64,000 nucleotides of DNA from Nitratireductor aquimarinus (GTDB lineage Bacteria; Pseudomonadota; Alphaproteobacteria; Rhizobiales; Rhizobiaceae): contig NZ_CP177239.1 of NCBI RefSeq assembly GCF_046773475.1, forward strand, positions 2,976,001 through 3,040,000, written 5' to 3'. The position numbers and the translations under genes were made by a program. Of the stretch, positions 16,297 through 25,544 are shown piece after piece. The notes under the pieces were generated by a model. That model made no database searches. It was not told the origin of the DNA and saw nothing but the letters and a program-made list of their open reading frames with translations. Numbering within the stretch: the stretch's first letter is position 1; every line of letters starts with the position of its first letter.

Positions 16297-19200
16297 ATGG
16301 TAGCCAAAGCAAAGACCTCCAAGACCGCCAAGAAGGGCGGAGCCAAGGGCAAGACTGGAGGCGTGGAGAGCGTGCATCAGATCATTCTGTCGCGCGCGCC
16401 AGCGGAGGACCTTCGCGCGTATGAGGACGCCGCACTGCTGCTGGCGGCCGAGGACGCAGCGTCGGCGATTTCGGCGCACAAGCCCGGCACCAGCGTGGTT
16501 CGCGTGGACAACAGCACCGGCGTGGAGCGTTGCGGCCGGGGCGTCACGACGGTGACGCTCGTGAACGACAACATGCCCTTCCTGTTCGACTCGGTGATGA
16601 GCGAACTCAGCGAATTCGGCGTCGAGGCGACGCTGGTGCTGCATCCGGTTCTGGTTGTTCGGCATGGCAAGAACGGCGTGGACGAGATCGTCGGCGACGT
16701 GGCGAACACCAAGGTCGGCCCCGACGATGACAAGGTGAGCCTTATCCATGTTCACCTGCCGAAACTGACCGACGAGCAGAGCGAGAGCCTGAAGGCGCAG
16801 CTCGACAAGACGCTGGCGCAGGTGCGTGCAGCCGTCGCCGACTGGAAGCCGATGCTGGCCCGGCTCGACCAGCAGATCACCGAGCTGCGCTACGCGCCGG
16901 TGCCGCTGGAAAAAGACGCCGTGGCCGAGGCCATTGCCTTCCTGGAATGGCTGCGCGACGACAATTTCACCTTCCTCGGCATGCGCGAATTCCTCTACAC
17001 CGGCGGTGAGGAAAGCGGCACGCTGGAGCGCGCCGACAAGAAGGGCCTCGGCATCCTGTCCGATCCCGACGTTCTGGTTCTGCGTCGCGGCAATGAGACC
17101 GTTTCGACGACGCCGGAAATCCGCGCCTTCCTGCATGGTCCCGATCCGTTCATCGTGACCAAGGCAAACGCCAAGACGGTGGTGCACCGCCGCGCCTATC
17201 TCGACTATATCGGCATCAAGACATTCGACGATGAGGGCAAGCTGACCGGCGAGCTGCGCATCGTGGGCCTGTTCACCTCCACCGCCTACACGCGCTCGGT
17301 GATGAAGATCCCGTATCTGCGCTCCAAGGCGGAAGCCGTGATCGTCAAATCCGGCTTTGCGCCCACCGATCACTCGGGCAAGGCGCTCACCAATGTGCTG
17401 GAATCCTATCCGCGCGACGAGCTTTTCCAGATCGGCCTGCCTATCCTGCGCAAGCATGCCGAGGCGATCCTTGCGCTGGGCGAGCGCCCGCGCGTGCGCG
17501 CCCTCTACCGCGTCGACCAGTTCGACCGCTTCGTGTCGGTGATCGTTTTCGTGCCGCGCGACCGCTACGATTCGCAGGCGCGCGTGGAGATCGGCAATTA
17601 CCTGAAGGACGTCTTCAAGGGTCGCGTCTCGGCCTATTATCCGGCCTTCCCGGAAGGCACGCTGGCGCGTGTTCACTTCATCATCGGGCGTTCGGGCGGC
17701 AAGACCCCGCGCATCGAGACGGAGACGCTGGAAGCCGAAATCCGCAAGATCGTGCGCACCTGGGACGACGCGCTGCAGGAGGCGGTGGAAGAAACCGGCG
17801 CCGACATCAAGCTCGCCAAGGTGGCGGCTGGCTTCCCCGACAGCTACCGCAACGGTTTCTCTGCGGAGACGGCGCTGATCGATGCCGAGCGCATCAGCCG
17901 GCTTTCCAGAAAGAACCCGATCGCCATCGATTTCCATCGTCATGAAGATCAGGACGAGGCGCAGGCCGCGCTGAAGATCTATCATTACGATACGCCGGTG
18001 CCGCTGACCGAGCGCGTGCCGCTGCTGGAGAACATGGGTTTCCGTGTGATCAGCGAGCGGACCTTCGAGGTCGGCGACGCTGACGACACCGACAGCGCCC
18101 AGATTTTCGTGCATGACATGGAGCTGGAGAACGCCTTTGACGGGGCCATCGACCTTTCGGACGAGGGCGCGCTGTTCGAGGAGATGTTCCTTTCGGTCTG
18201 GCGCAGCGAGCATGATGACGACCGCCTTAACGCGCTGGCGCAGACGGCGCGCCTGCGGGTGGACGAGATCGCCATTCTGCGCGCCTACAGCCGCTTCCTG
18301 GCGCAGGCCAACATTCCGCAGAGCCAGGGCTTCATCGCGGCGACGCTGAACCGCTATCCGCAGATCGCGCGCAGGCTGTTCGAGTTCTTCGTGGTGCGTT
18401 TCGACCCGGCGCGGGCCGAGAAGGCCAGTGCGAAGGACGAGGCCGAAGCGCTGTGCAAGGCCATCGAGACCGATCTGGATGCGGTGCCGAACCTGGATGA
18501 TGATACGATCATCCGTCGCTTCCTGAACCTCATTGAATCCACGCTGCGCACGAACCATTATCGTCCGAAGGAGGACGAGGCGGTGCGGTCGCTGGCGCTG
18601 AAATTCGATTCCCGCGCCATCACCGGCCTGCCGCAGCCGCGCCCGTGGCGCGAAATCTTCGTCTACGGTCCGGAAGTGGAGGGCGTGCATCTGCGCTACG
18701 GCCCGGTGGCGCGTGGTGGCCTGCGCTGGTCCGACCGTGCGCAGGACTACCGCACCGAAGTGCTGGGACTGGTGAAGGCGCAGCAGGTGAAGAATGCCGT
18801 GATCGTGCCGGTGGGCGCGAAAGGCGGCTTCTACCCGCGTCGTCTGCCCGTTGGCGGCAACCGCCAGGAAGTCTTCGAGGCGGGCCGTGCAGCCTATATC
18901 AACTTCATCTCCAGCCTGCTGTCGCTGACCGACAATCTGGACGGCGACAGGGTTCTGCCGCCGGAAGGCGTGGTCCGCCATGACGGCAACGATCCGTATT
19001 TCGTGGTGGCCGCCGACAAGGGAACGGCAACGTTCTCCGACACGGCAAACGGCATCAGCCAGGCGCATGATTTCTGGCTCGACGATGCGTTCGCATCGGG
19101 CGGTTCGGCCGGCTACGACCACAAGAAGATGGGCATCACCGCGCGCGGTGCGTGGGAGGCCGTGAAGCGGCATTTCCGCGAGATGAACCGCGACATCCAG

Positions 19201-21096
19201 ACGGAGCCCTTCACCGCCGTGGGCGTGGGCGACATGTCGGGCGACGTGTTCGGCAACGGCATGCTGCTTTCCACCTGCACGAAGGTGGTGGCGGCATTCG
19301 ATCACCGCGACATCTTCATCGACCCCGATCCGGATACGGCGGTTTCCTATGCCGAGCGCAAGCGCCTCTTCGACATGGGGCGTTCAAGCTGGCAGGACTA
19401 CGACAAGGACAAGCTCTCCAAGGGCGGTGTCATCGTCTCGCGTTCGCAGAAGTCGATCACGCTGCCCAAGGCGGCGGCTGACGCGATCGGGCTCGACAAG
19501 GTGACGGCGTCTCCCACCGAGATCATGATGGCGATCCTGCGCGCTCCGGTGGACCTTCTGTGGTTCGGCGGCATCGGCACCTATGTGCGCGGCGCTGGCG
19601 AAAGCGATCAGGATGTGGGTGACCGCGCCAATGACGCGATCCGCGTGGCTGCGCGTGAAGTGGGCGCGAAGGTGGTCGGCGAAGGGGCTAATCTGGGCAT
19701 GACCCAGCTTGCCCGCATCGAGTTTGGCATGAAGGGCGGCCGCTGCAACTCCGACGCCATCGACAACTCGGCCGGCGTGAACTCGTCGGACGTGGAGGTC
19801 AACATCAAGATCGCGCTGGCGGCGGCGATGCGTGGCGGCGGGCTCGAACGGCCTGCGCGCGACAAGCTTCTGGCCGAGATGACCGACGAGGTTGCCGGGC
19901 TTGTGCTGGCCAACAACTACCAGCAGACGCTGGCCATCTCGCAGGTGGTCAAGCGGGGCATGCCGGAAATGCCGCACCAGGCGCGCATGATGACGCTGCT
20001 CGAGCAGCGCGGGCTTCTCGACCGGGCGGTCGAGTTCCTGCCCGGGCCGCAGGAGCTGGCCGACCGCGAAAGCCGCGGCGAGCCGCTGACGCGTGCGGAG
20101 ATCGGCGTGCTTCTGGCCTATGCCAAGATCGTGCTGTTCGATGAGATCGTTGCGAGCCCGGTGCCGGATGCGCCGCATCTGGAAGAGGATCTGTTCGCCT
20201 ACTTCCCCGACCGCATGGCGAAGAAGTACGAAACGGAAATCCGTGCGCACCGTCTGAAGCGCGAGATCATCGCCACCGAACTGGCAAACGATGTGATCAA
20301 CCGTGGCGGGCCGAGCTTCGTGACGCGCCTGCAGGATCTGACGGGGCAGCCGGCTGCCGATATTGTCGCCGCCTTTGCCGTGGTGCGCGAGGGCTTTGAA
20401 CTGCGTGACGTCTACAGGGCCATCGACGCGCTGGACAACCGGATCGACGGCATGGCGCAGCTCGAGCTCTACCAGCTCGTCTGGCGTCTGATTTACGCGG
20501 CGACCTCCTGGCAGCTCAAGAATGTGAGCGGCAAGGAAACCGTCGGGCAGCGCATCGAGCGCCTGCTGGCCGCGCGCAAAGCGCTGGAGCCGAAGCTTCT
20601 GCCGATGCTGCCCGCCTTCATGCGCGAGCGTCTGGACAATCGTCAGGCGCAGCTTGTGGCGTCGGGTGCGCCGGAGGAACTGGCCAGGCGTCTCGCCTTC
20701 CTCTCGGTTGCGCAGATGGTGCCGGACATCGAACTGGTGGCGGAGAAATCCGGTGCGCCGCTGGAGAAGGCCGCAAGGGCGTTCTTCGGTGTCACCGAGG
20801 CCTTCCGCATCGGCCGGATCGAGGATGCCGCGCACGCCATCGTGCCGTCGGACTATTATGACGGGCTGGCGCTGTTCCGCGCCACCGACATGATCAGCGC
20901 GGCCCGTCGTGGCATGAGCATTGCAGCACTCACCGATTACGCGAAGGACGATGATCCGGCTGCGAAATGGGTCGAGGCCGGCGGCGAGCATGTCGTGCGC
21001 GTGCGCGAACGTCTGCACTCGCTGGTGGAGGGCGGTGACCTGACCGTGTCACGTCTCACCGTCGCGTCCGGTCTGATGAGTGACCTGAGTGTCTGA
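16297..21096 (+). CDS. gdhB: NAD-specific glutamate dehydrogenase (GDH-180 class)
   Basis: Large catabolic glutamate dehydrogenase converting glutamate and NAD+ to 2-oxoglutarate, ammonium and NADH. At 1,599 residues it is the usual size of this class. The N-terminal half is the ACT-like regulatory region; the catalytic part starts near residue 800 (YGPVARGGLRWSDR, the lysine motif VGAKGGFYPRR), and the Rossmann region carries GGIGTYVRG and VGEGANLGMT. ATG 16297, after AGGGAT, is preferred over a TTG nine codons upstream. The N-terminal ~25 residues are Lys/Ala-rich. The stop overlaps the GTG start of the next transporter gene by 8 bp, suggesting co-transcription. Confidence 0.95.
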   Translation: MVAKAKTSKTAKKGGAKGKTGGVESVHQIILSRAPAEDLRAYEDAALLLAAEDAASAISAHKPGTSVVRVDNSTGVERCGRGVTTVTLVNDNMPFLFDSVMSELSEFGVEATLVLHPVLVVRHGKNGVDEIVGDVANTKVGPDDDKVSLIHVHLPKLTDEQSESLKAQLDKTLAQVRAAVADWKPMLARLDQQITELRYAPVPLEKDAVAEAIAFLEWLRDDNFTFLGMREFLYTGGEESGTLERADKKGLGILSDPDVLVLRRGNETVSTTPEIRAFLHGPDPFIVTKANAKTVVHRRAYLDYIGIKTFDDEGKLTGELRIVGLFTSTAYTRSVMKIPYLRSKAEAVIVKSGFAPTDHSGKALTNVLESYPRDELFQIGLPILRKHAEAILALGERPRVRALYRVDQFDRFVSVIVFVPRDRYDSQARVEIGNYLKDVFKGRVSAYYPAFPEGTLARVHFIIGRSGGKTPRIETETLEAEIRKIVRTWDDALQEAVEETGADIKLAKVAAGFPDSYRNGFSAETALIDAERISRLSRKNPIAIDFHRHEDQDEAQAALKIYHYDTPVPLTERVPLLENMGFRVISERTFEVGDADDTDSAQIFVHDMELENAFDGAIDLSDEGALFEEMFLSVWRSEHDDDRLNALAQTARLRVDEIAILRAYSRFLAQANIPQSQGFIAATLNRYPQIARRLFEFFVVRFDPARAEKASAKDEAEALCKAIETDLDAVPNLDDDTIIRRFLNLIESTLRTNHYRPKEDEAVRSLALKFDSRAITGLPQPRPWREIFVYGPEVEGVHLRYGPVARGGLRWSDRAQDYRTEVLGLVKAQQVKNAVIVPVGAKGGFYPRRLPVGGNRQEVFEAGRAAYINFISSLLSLTDNLDGDRVLPPEGVVRHDGNDPYFVVAADKGTATFSDTANGISQAHDFWLDDAFASGGSAGYDHKKMGITARGAWEAVKRHFREMNRDIQTEPFTAVGVGDMSGDVFGNGMLLSTCTKVVAAFDHRDIFIDPDPDTAVSYAERKRLFDMGRSSWQDYDKDKLSKGGVIVSRSQKSITLPKAAADAIGLDKVTASPTEIMMAILRAPVDLLWFGGIGTYVRGAGESDQDVGDRANDAIRVAAREVGAKVVGEGANLGMTQLARIEFGMKGGRCNSDAIDNSAGVNSSDVEVNIKIALAAAMRGGGLERPARDKLLAEMTDEVAGLVLANNYQQTLAISQVVKRGMPEMPHQARMMTLLEQRGLLDRAVEFLPGPQELADRESRGEPLTRAEIGVLLAYAKIVLFDEIVASPVPDAPHLEEDLFAYFPDRMAKKYETEIRAHRLKREIIATELANDVINRGGPSFVTRLQDLTGQPAADIVAAFAVVREGFELRDVYRAIDALDNRIDGMAQLELYQLVWRLIYAATSWQLKNVSGKETVGQRIERLLAARKALEPKLLPMLPAFMRERLDNRQAQLVASGAPEELARRLAFLSVAQMVPDIELVAEKSGAPLEKAARAFFGVTEAFRIGRIEDAAHAIVPSDYYDGLALFRATDMISAARRGMSIAALTDYAKDDDPAAKWVEAGGEHVVRVRERLHSLVEGGDLTVSRLTVASGLMSDLSV

Positions 21097-22525
21097 TGCA
21101 GCCGGGGCGCCGGACGACGCGGTTATGAACCGGCCAGAGGCGGAGCACAGGGCTGTGCCCCGCCGTGGCATCTGGGGCTGGATGCTGTTCGACTGGGCGC
21201 AGCAGCCCTTTCATACCCTCATCATCACCTTCGTCTTTGCGCCCTATTTCGCCGCCTCCGTGGCGCCGGATGCGGCGCGCGGACAGGAGCTGTGGGGGCT
21301 GGCGACGGGGATCGGCGGTCTCACGATTGCGCTTTCCTCGCCCATTCTTGGCGCGATTGCCGATGCGACGGGGCCGCGCAAGCCGTGGATCTTCGTGTTC
21401 TCGCTGATCGGCATTATCGCCTGCGCCTCGCTGTGGTTCGCCACGCCGGGCGGCGGGCATGTCACGCTCATTCTCATGGGTGTCGCGCTGGCCGTGTTCG
21501 GCATGGAATTCGCCGCCGTCTTCAACAATGCGATGATGCCGGACCTTGTGCCGCGCTCCGAGCTTGGCCGGCTTTCGGGCTCGGCCTGGGGGCTTGGCTA
21601 TATTGGCGGGCTTCTGTCGCTGGTGCTGGTGCTTGGCTTCATGGCGGCGCAGCCGGACACGGGCCGCACGCTGCTCGGCTTTGAGCCGATCTTCGGCCTT
21701 GATGCGGCGACGCATGAGGGCGACCGCGCGGCGGGGCCGCTGACGGCCCTGTGGTATGCGCTGTTCGTGCTGCCGATGTTCCTGTTCACGCCGGACGCGC
21801 CGCGCCGCAGGGCAGCGACGGGAGCGATCCGCGAGGGGATGAAGCGGCTGGGCGGCACGCTGAAGCGGCTGCCGGGACAGCGCAGCTATTTCAGCTTCCT
21901 CCTGTCATCCATGTTCTACCGCGATGCGCTCAACGCGCTCTATGCCTTTGGCGGCATCTATGCGGCGGGCGTGCTGTCCTGGTCGATCACGCAGATCGGC
22001 CTGTTCGGCATTCTCGCCAATGTGACGGGCGCGCTGGGCGCGTGGCTCGGCGGGCGGATGGACCGGCGTTTCGGGCCGAAACTCGTGGTGAGCATCTCCA
22101 TCGTGGTGCTGACGCTGTGCGCGCTTCTGGTGATCTCCACCACGCGCGACGAGCTCCTGTTCATGCCGATCAGCGGCGGCGGGGCAAGCAGCCTGCCGGA
22201 CATCGCCTTCTTCGTGGCGGGTGCGTTCATCGGGGCTGCGGGCGGTTCGATACAGGCGGCGTCGCGCACGCTTCTGGTGGACCAGGTGCCGCGCGAGCGG
22301 GTGACGGAAGCCTTCGGGCTCTATGCCCTTTCGGGCAAGGCCACGGCCTTTATCGGGCCGTTCGCCATCGCCATTGCGACGGGCTATTTCGCTTCGGAGA
22401 GTTTCGGCTTTTCGAATGAGGATGCACAGCGTCTCGGCGTGACGCCGATCCTGGCGCTGTTCCTCATCGGCCTTGTGCTGGTGCCCTTCGTGAAGAGCAG
22501 GCATCAGGAGGCGGATGCCTCCTGA
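21089..22525 (+). CDS. MFS transporter, UMF1 family
   Basis: The 478-residue permease has the UMF1 (Atg22-like) signature WGWMLFDWAQQPFHTLIITFVFAPYF at the N-terminus and about 12 hydrophobic helices; GAIADATGPRKPW is the loop 2-3 motif. The substrate is unknown; some relatives export amino acids or peptides, and the coupling to glutamate dehydrogenase makes an amino-acid link possible but unproved. The GTG at 21089 overlaps the gdh stop, consistent with translational coupling. An ATG 12 codons later (21125) is an alternative. The gene is followed by a composite palindromic repeat and convergent purH. Confidence 0.82.
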   Translation: MSDAAGAPDDAVMNRPEAEHRAVPRRGIWGWMLFDWAQQPFHTLIITFVFAPYFAASVAPDAARGQELWGLATGIGGLTIALSSPILGAIADATGPRKPWIFVFSLIGIIACASLWFATPGGGHVTLILMGVALAVFGMEFAAVFNNAMMPDLVPRSELGRLSGSAWGLGYIGGLLSLVLVLGFMAAQPDTGRTLLGFEPIFGLDAATHEGDRAAGPLTALWYALFVLPMFLFTPDAPRRRAATGAIREGMKRLGGTLKRLPGQRSYFSFLLSSMFYRDALNALYAFGGIYAAGVLSWSITQIGLFGILANVTGALGAWLGGRMDRRFGPKLVVSISIVVLTLCALLVISTTRDELLFMPISGGGASSLPDIAFFVAGAFIGAAGGSIQAASRTLLVDQVPRERVTEAFGLYALSGKATAFIGPFAIAIATGYFASESFGFSNEDAQRLGVTPILALFLIGLVLVPFVKSRHQEADAS

Positions 22526-22540
22526 TCTGTCTGTTCAGGC

Positions 22541-22640
22541 GTAGCGTTCCCGCTTTTCCTGGAATTGCGAAAACGCTCTAGCTTATTGCATTTGCGCAAT
22601 TCCGGACGGAAAACCGGTTCCCACTTTTCCTGGAATTGCT
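22541..22640. repeat. Composite palindromic repeat abutting the purH stop
   Basis: Two modules. Module P (22542-22580) is a hairpin with arms AGCGTT / AACGCT around CTTTTCCTGGAATTGCG. Module Q (22596-22639) is the reverse complement of the element after sdhB. In purH orientation the stop TAG is followed by one base and then GCAATTCCAGGAAAAG. The same P+Q composite occurs at 37321-37421 after yggS. Confidence 0.85.
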
Positions 22641-24257
22641 CTAGTGGCGGAAGTGGCGCATGCCGGTCATGACCATGGCAATGCCATGCTCGTCGGCGGC
22701 GGCGATCACTTCGTCGTCGCGCATGGAGCCGCCCGGCTGGATGACGGCGGTGGCGCCGGCCTCAACGGCCGACAGAAGTCCGTCGGCGAAGGGGAAGAAG
22801 GCGTCTGAAGCGACGACCGATCCCTTGGTCAGCGGCTCTGCATTGCCGGCAGCTTCGGCTGCATCTTCCGCCTTGCGGGCGGCGATGCGGGCGGAATCGA
22901 CACGGCTCATCTGGCCGGCGCCAACACCCACGGTCGCGCCGTCGCGGACATAGACGATGGCGTTCGACTTGACGTGCTTGGCGATGCGGAAGGCGACGAT
23001 GAGGTCGGCCATTTCCTTCTCGCTCGGCGCGCGCTTGGTCACGACCTTGAGGTCGAGATCATCGACCACGCCATTGTCGCGCGACTGGACCAGAACGCCG
23101 CCGGCCACGGTCTTGACGGAAAGGCCGGGTGCGCGCGGGTCGGCAAGGCCGCCGGTGACGAGCAGGCGCAGGTTCTTCTTGGCGGCGACGATGGCGCGCG
23201 CCTCTTCTGTCGCGTCGGGCGCGATGATGACTTCGGTGAAGATCTTGACGATCTCGGTGGCCGCTTCCGCGTCGAGCGGGCGGTTGAGCGCCACGATGCC
23301 GCCGAATGCGGAGACGGGGTCGCAGGCGAGCGCCTTCTCATAGGCTTCGCGCAGCGTCGCGCCCTCGGCCACGCCACACGGATTGGCATGCTTGATGATG
23401 GCGACGGCGGCGGAGCGCTCCGGCGAGAACTCGGAGACGAGTTCGAAGGCGGCGTCCGTGTCGTTGATGTTGTTGTAGGAAAGCTGCTTGCCCTGAAGCT
23501 GGGTCGCGGTGGCGACGCCGGGGCGGCTTTCGCCGGTGACGTAGAAGCCTGCCTTCTGGTGCGGATTCTCGCCGTAGCGCATCACTTCCTTGAGCCTGCC
23601 GCCGACAGCGCGGAAATCCGGTGCGTCGACCTCGAGCGTTTCAGCAAACCAGCCGGAGATGGCCGCATCATAGGCTGCGGTGCGGGCAAAGGCCTTGGCG
23701 GCCAGTTCCTGACGCAGGCGGTAGGGCAGTGCGCCATCGTTTTCGGCCAGGGCCTCAAGGATGCGGGCATAGTCTGCCGGCTCCGTGACCACGGCCACAT
23801 AGGCGTGGTTCTTGGCTGCCGCGCGCAGCATGGCCGGGCCGCCGATGTCGATGTTCTCGACCGTGGTTGCATAATCGCCACCGCCGAAACGCACCTCTTC
23901 GAACGGATAGAGATTGATGACCAGAAGGTCGATGGGCGCGATGTCGTGCTCTTTCATCGCGCTCGCATGGTCCGCATCGTCGCGAATGCCGAGCAGGCCG
24001 CCATGAACGCCCGGATGCAGCGTCTTCACGCGCCCGTCCATGATCTCGGGAAAGCCGGTCAGCTCCGAAACGTCGCGCACGGCGATGCCTTCGCCGGCGA
24101 GTGTTTTGGATGTGCCGCCGGTGGAGACGATCTCGACATTGCGGCCCGAAAGCGCGCGGGCGAAATCGACGATGCCGCTCTTGTCGGAAACGGACAGGAG
24201 CGCACGGCGGACGGGAACGAGATCGGGTGCGGGAATGTTCTTTGCTGCAACGGACAT
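22641..24257 (-). CDS. purH: Bifunctional AICAR formyltransferase / IMP cyclohydrolase
   Basis: Catalyses the last two steps of de novo IMP synthesis. The 538-residue product has an N-terminal MGS-like cyclohydrolase domain (ALLSVSDKSGIVDFARAL; STGGTSKTLAGEGI; HPGVHGGLLG) and a C-terminal AICAR transformylase domain with RYGENPHQKAGFY, KHANPCGVA and SDAFFPFADGL. The C-terminus MTGMRHFRH is normal. GGAG lies nine bases before the ATG. In related genomes purH directly follows heparinase and rsmB; here about 4.3 kb of accessory genes intervene (see findings). Confidence 0.97.
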   Translation of the reverse strand: MSVAAKNIPAPDLVPVRRALLSVSDKSGIVDFARALSGRNVEIVSTGGTSKTLAGEGIAVRDVSELTGFPEIMDGRVKTLHPGVHGGLLGIRDDADHASAMKEHDIAPIDLLVINLYPFEEVRFGGGDYATTVENIDIGGPAMLRAAAKNHAYVAVVTEPADYARILEALAENDGALPYRLRQELAAKAFARTAAYDAAISGWFAETLEVDAPDFRAVGGRLKEVMRYGENPHQKAGFYVTGESRPGVATATQLQGKQLSYNNINDTDAAFELVSEFSPERSAAVAIIKHANPCGVAEGATLREAYEKALACDPVSAFGGIVALNRPLDAEAATEIVKIFTEVIIAPDATEEARAIVAAKKNLRLLVTGGLADPRAPGLSVKTVAGGVLVQSRDNGVVDDLDLKVVTKRAPSEKEMADLIVAFRIAKHVKSNAIVYVRDGATVGVGAGQMSRVDSARIAARKAEDAAEAAGNAEPLTKGSVVASDAFFPFADGLLSAVEAGATAVIQPGGSMRDDEVIAAADEHGIAMVMTGMRHFRH

Positions 24258-24398
24258 GCGAGGCGGCTCCGGCTTTGGGAAAGGATGCTGGGGACGTACC
24301 GGCAGGCGGCATGCAAATCAAGCGTGGCGCGGGTTGCGGGGCGCTTTTGCCACTGAAACGGGTTGCATTGTCGGGGCAAAACGGCATTGCTGCGCGTC

Positions 24399-24824
24399 AT
24401 GATGGAGAAACCCGCTGTTCTTTACGCCTGCGAGCCGGATTTACCGGTGTCCGAGTTTGCCCAGGTGCTGCGCGAGTCCGGTCTGGATGCGATCCGCCCG
24501 GTGGATGACGAGGCGCGGCTTCAGCGCATGATTGCGGGCGCTGGTCTGGTGATGACGGCGCGGCGCAATGTGGAAGGAAAGCCGCTGGTGGGCGTGGCTC
24601 GCTCGGTGACGGACTTTTCGTGGTGCGCCTATCTTTCCGACCTCGCGGTTTCTTCGAAGGCGCAGGGGCTTGGCATCGGCCAGGGGCTGATCGATGCGAC
24701 CCGCCGCGAACTCGGCCCGGAGGTGAGCCTGATGCTGGCTTCCGTGCCGGATGCGGTGGGCTTCTACGAGCGCATCGGCATGAACCGGATCAGCGATGCG
24801 TTCTGGCACGGTCGGGAGCGGTAG
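24399..24824 (+). CDS. GNAT family N-acetyltransferase
   Basis: Small acetyltransferase of about 141 residues. The acetyl-CoA-binding motif is seen as LSDLAVSSKAQGLGIGQGLIDATRR, followed by the beta-5/alpha-4 region VSLMLASVPDAVGFYERIGMNR. The substrate is unknown. The start is one of two adjacent ATGs (24399/24402), neither with a convincing ribosome site. It lies divergent from purH; the 141 bp between them show no obvious feature. It opens the accessory block between purH and the heparinase gene. Confidence 0.8.
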   Translation: MMEKPAVLYACEPDLPVSEFAQVLRESGLDAIRPVDDEARLQRMIAGAGLVMTARRNVEGKPLVGVARSVTDFSWCAYLSDLAVSSKAQGLGIGQGLIDATRRELGPEVSLMLASVPDAVGFYERIGMNRISDAFWHGRER

Positions 24825-24988
24825 ACCGCTGGTCGCAGAAATGGTTCTCCTGCCCTGAAGCCGGGCATGGACGCTGCACGCGGTGGCGCTCGACCCGCGC
24901 CTTTGGCTGTGGCAAAAAGAAACGCGCTGCCGTTTTGCCAAAGGCAAGCATGACGGCCTGTTCGTGAGAAGTGACGCAGAACCGCAAA

Positions 24989-25055
24989 TTATGCGGCATA
25001 AACTCTGAAAGCTGCATATTTTGCATATTGCAATTTATTTTGCGATAAAATATAC
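24989..25055. promoter_or_regulatory. AT-rich promoter/operator region of the lrp-lysE pair
   Basis: A marked AT-rich stretch in a GC-rich region. It holds the perfect palindrome TTATGCGGCATAA (24989-25001), a GCATATTTTGCATATTGCA direct/inverted repeat (25014-25032) and a T/A-rich tract ending ATAAAATATAC. It ends 35 bp before the Lrp start. Lrp-family regulators typically bind such repeated AT-rich sites in their own promoter; this is inference. Confidence 0.5.
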
Positions 25056-25090
25056 GGTATTGAGTTTGTTTCTCAGGATCAGGGCCTGAC

Positions 25091-25543
25091 ATGGATCAGA
25101 TCGACCGTAAAATCGTGACTCTTCTCGCCGAAGACGCCCGGCGCTCGCTTGCCGATATTGGCGGCGTGGTGGGGCTTTCCGCATCGGCGGTCAATGAGCG
25201 CATCCGCCGGCTGACCGCGAGCGGCGTGATCCGGCGATTCACGGTGGACGCCGATCCTGACGCGCTTGGCTGCCCGGTTCTGGTCTTCATCTGGGTGTCG
25301 CTGGTTCAGAACGTCAATGAAGAGGCCTTCCGGATCTTTGCCTCCGCGCACAAGGCGGTGGAGGAATGCCACCATGTGACGGGGCCGTGGTCCTATCTCA
25401 TCAAGGCGCGGGTGCCGGAGCTGGCCGATGTGGAGAGCGTGCTGGACGACATGAAGAAGCATGGCTATCTGGCGCGCAGCGAGTCTGTCGTCGCACTGTC
25501 GACCGTGGAGCCCGGCTCCTTCGCACCGGTCGAGAAGCCCTGA
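25091..25543 (+). CDS. Lrp/AsnC family transcriptional regulator
   Basis: Feast/famine-type regulator, 150 residues. The N-terminal helix-turn-helix is DQIDRKIVTLLAEDARRS..IGGVVGLSASAVNERIRRLTASGVIRRF; the C-terminal RAM ligand-binding domain follows (VEECHHVTGPWSYLIKARV). One base separates its stop from the start of a LysE-type exporter, the classic arrangement in which an Lrp-like protein senses an amino acid and controls its exporter. The effector is unknown. The upstream region is AT-rich and repeat-bearing. Confidence 0.92.
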   Translation: MDQIDRKIVTLLAEDARRSLADIGGVVGLSASAVNERIRRLTASGVIRRFTVDADPDALGCPVLVFIWVSLVQNVNEEAFRIFASAHKAVEECHHVTGPWSYLIKARVPELADVESVLDDMKKHGYLARSESVVALSTVEPGSFAPVEKP

Positions 25544-25544
25544 A

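Noticed and set aside
16168..19305. A 1,045-codon open frame on the minus strand
   Set aside because: It is entirely antisense to the NAD-glutamate dehydrogenase gene, has His/Arg-rich translation typical of high-GC shadow frames, and shows no family motif.
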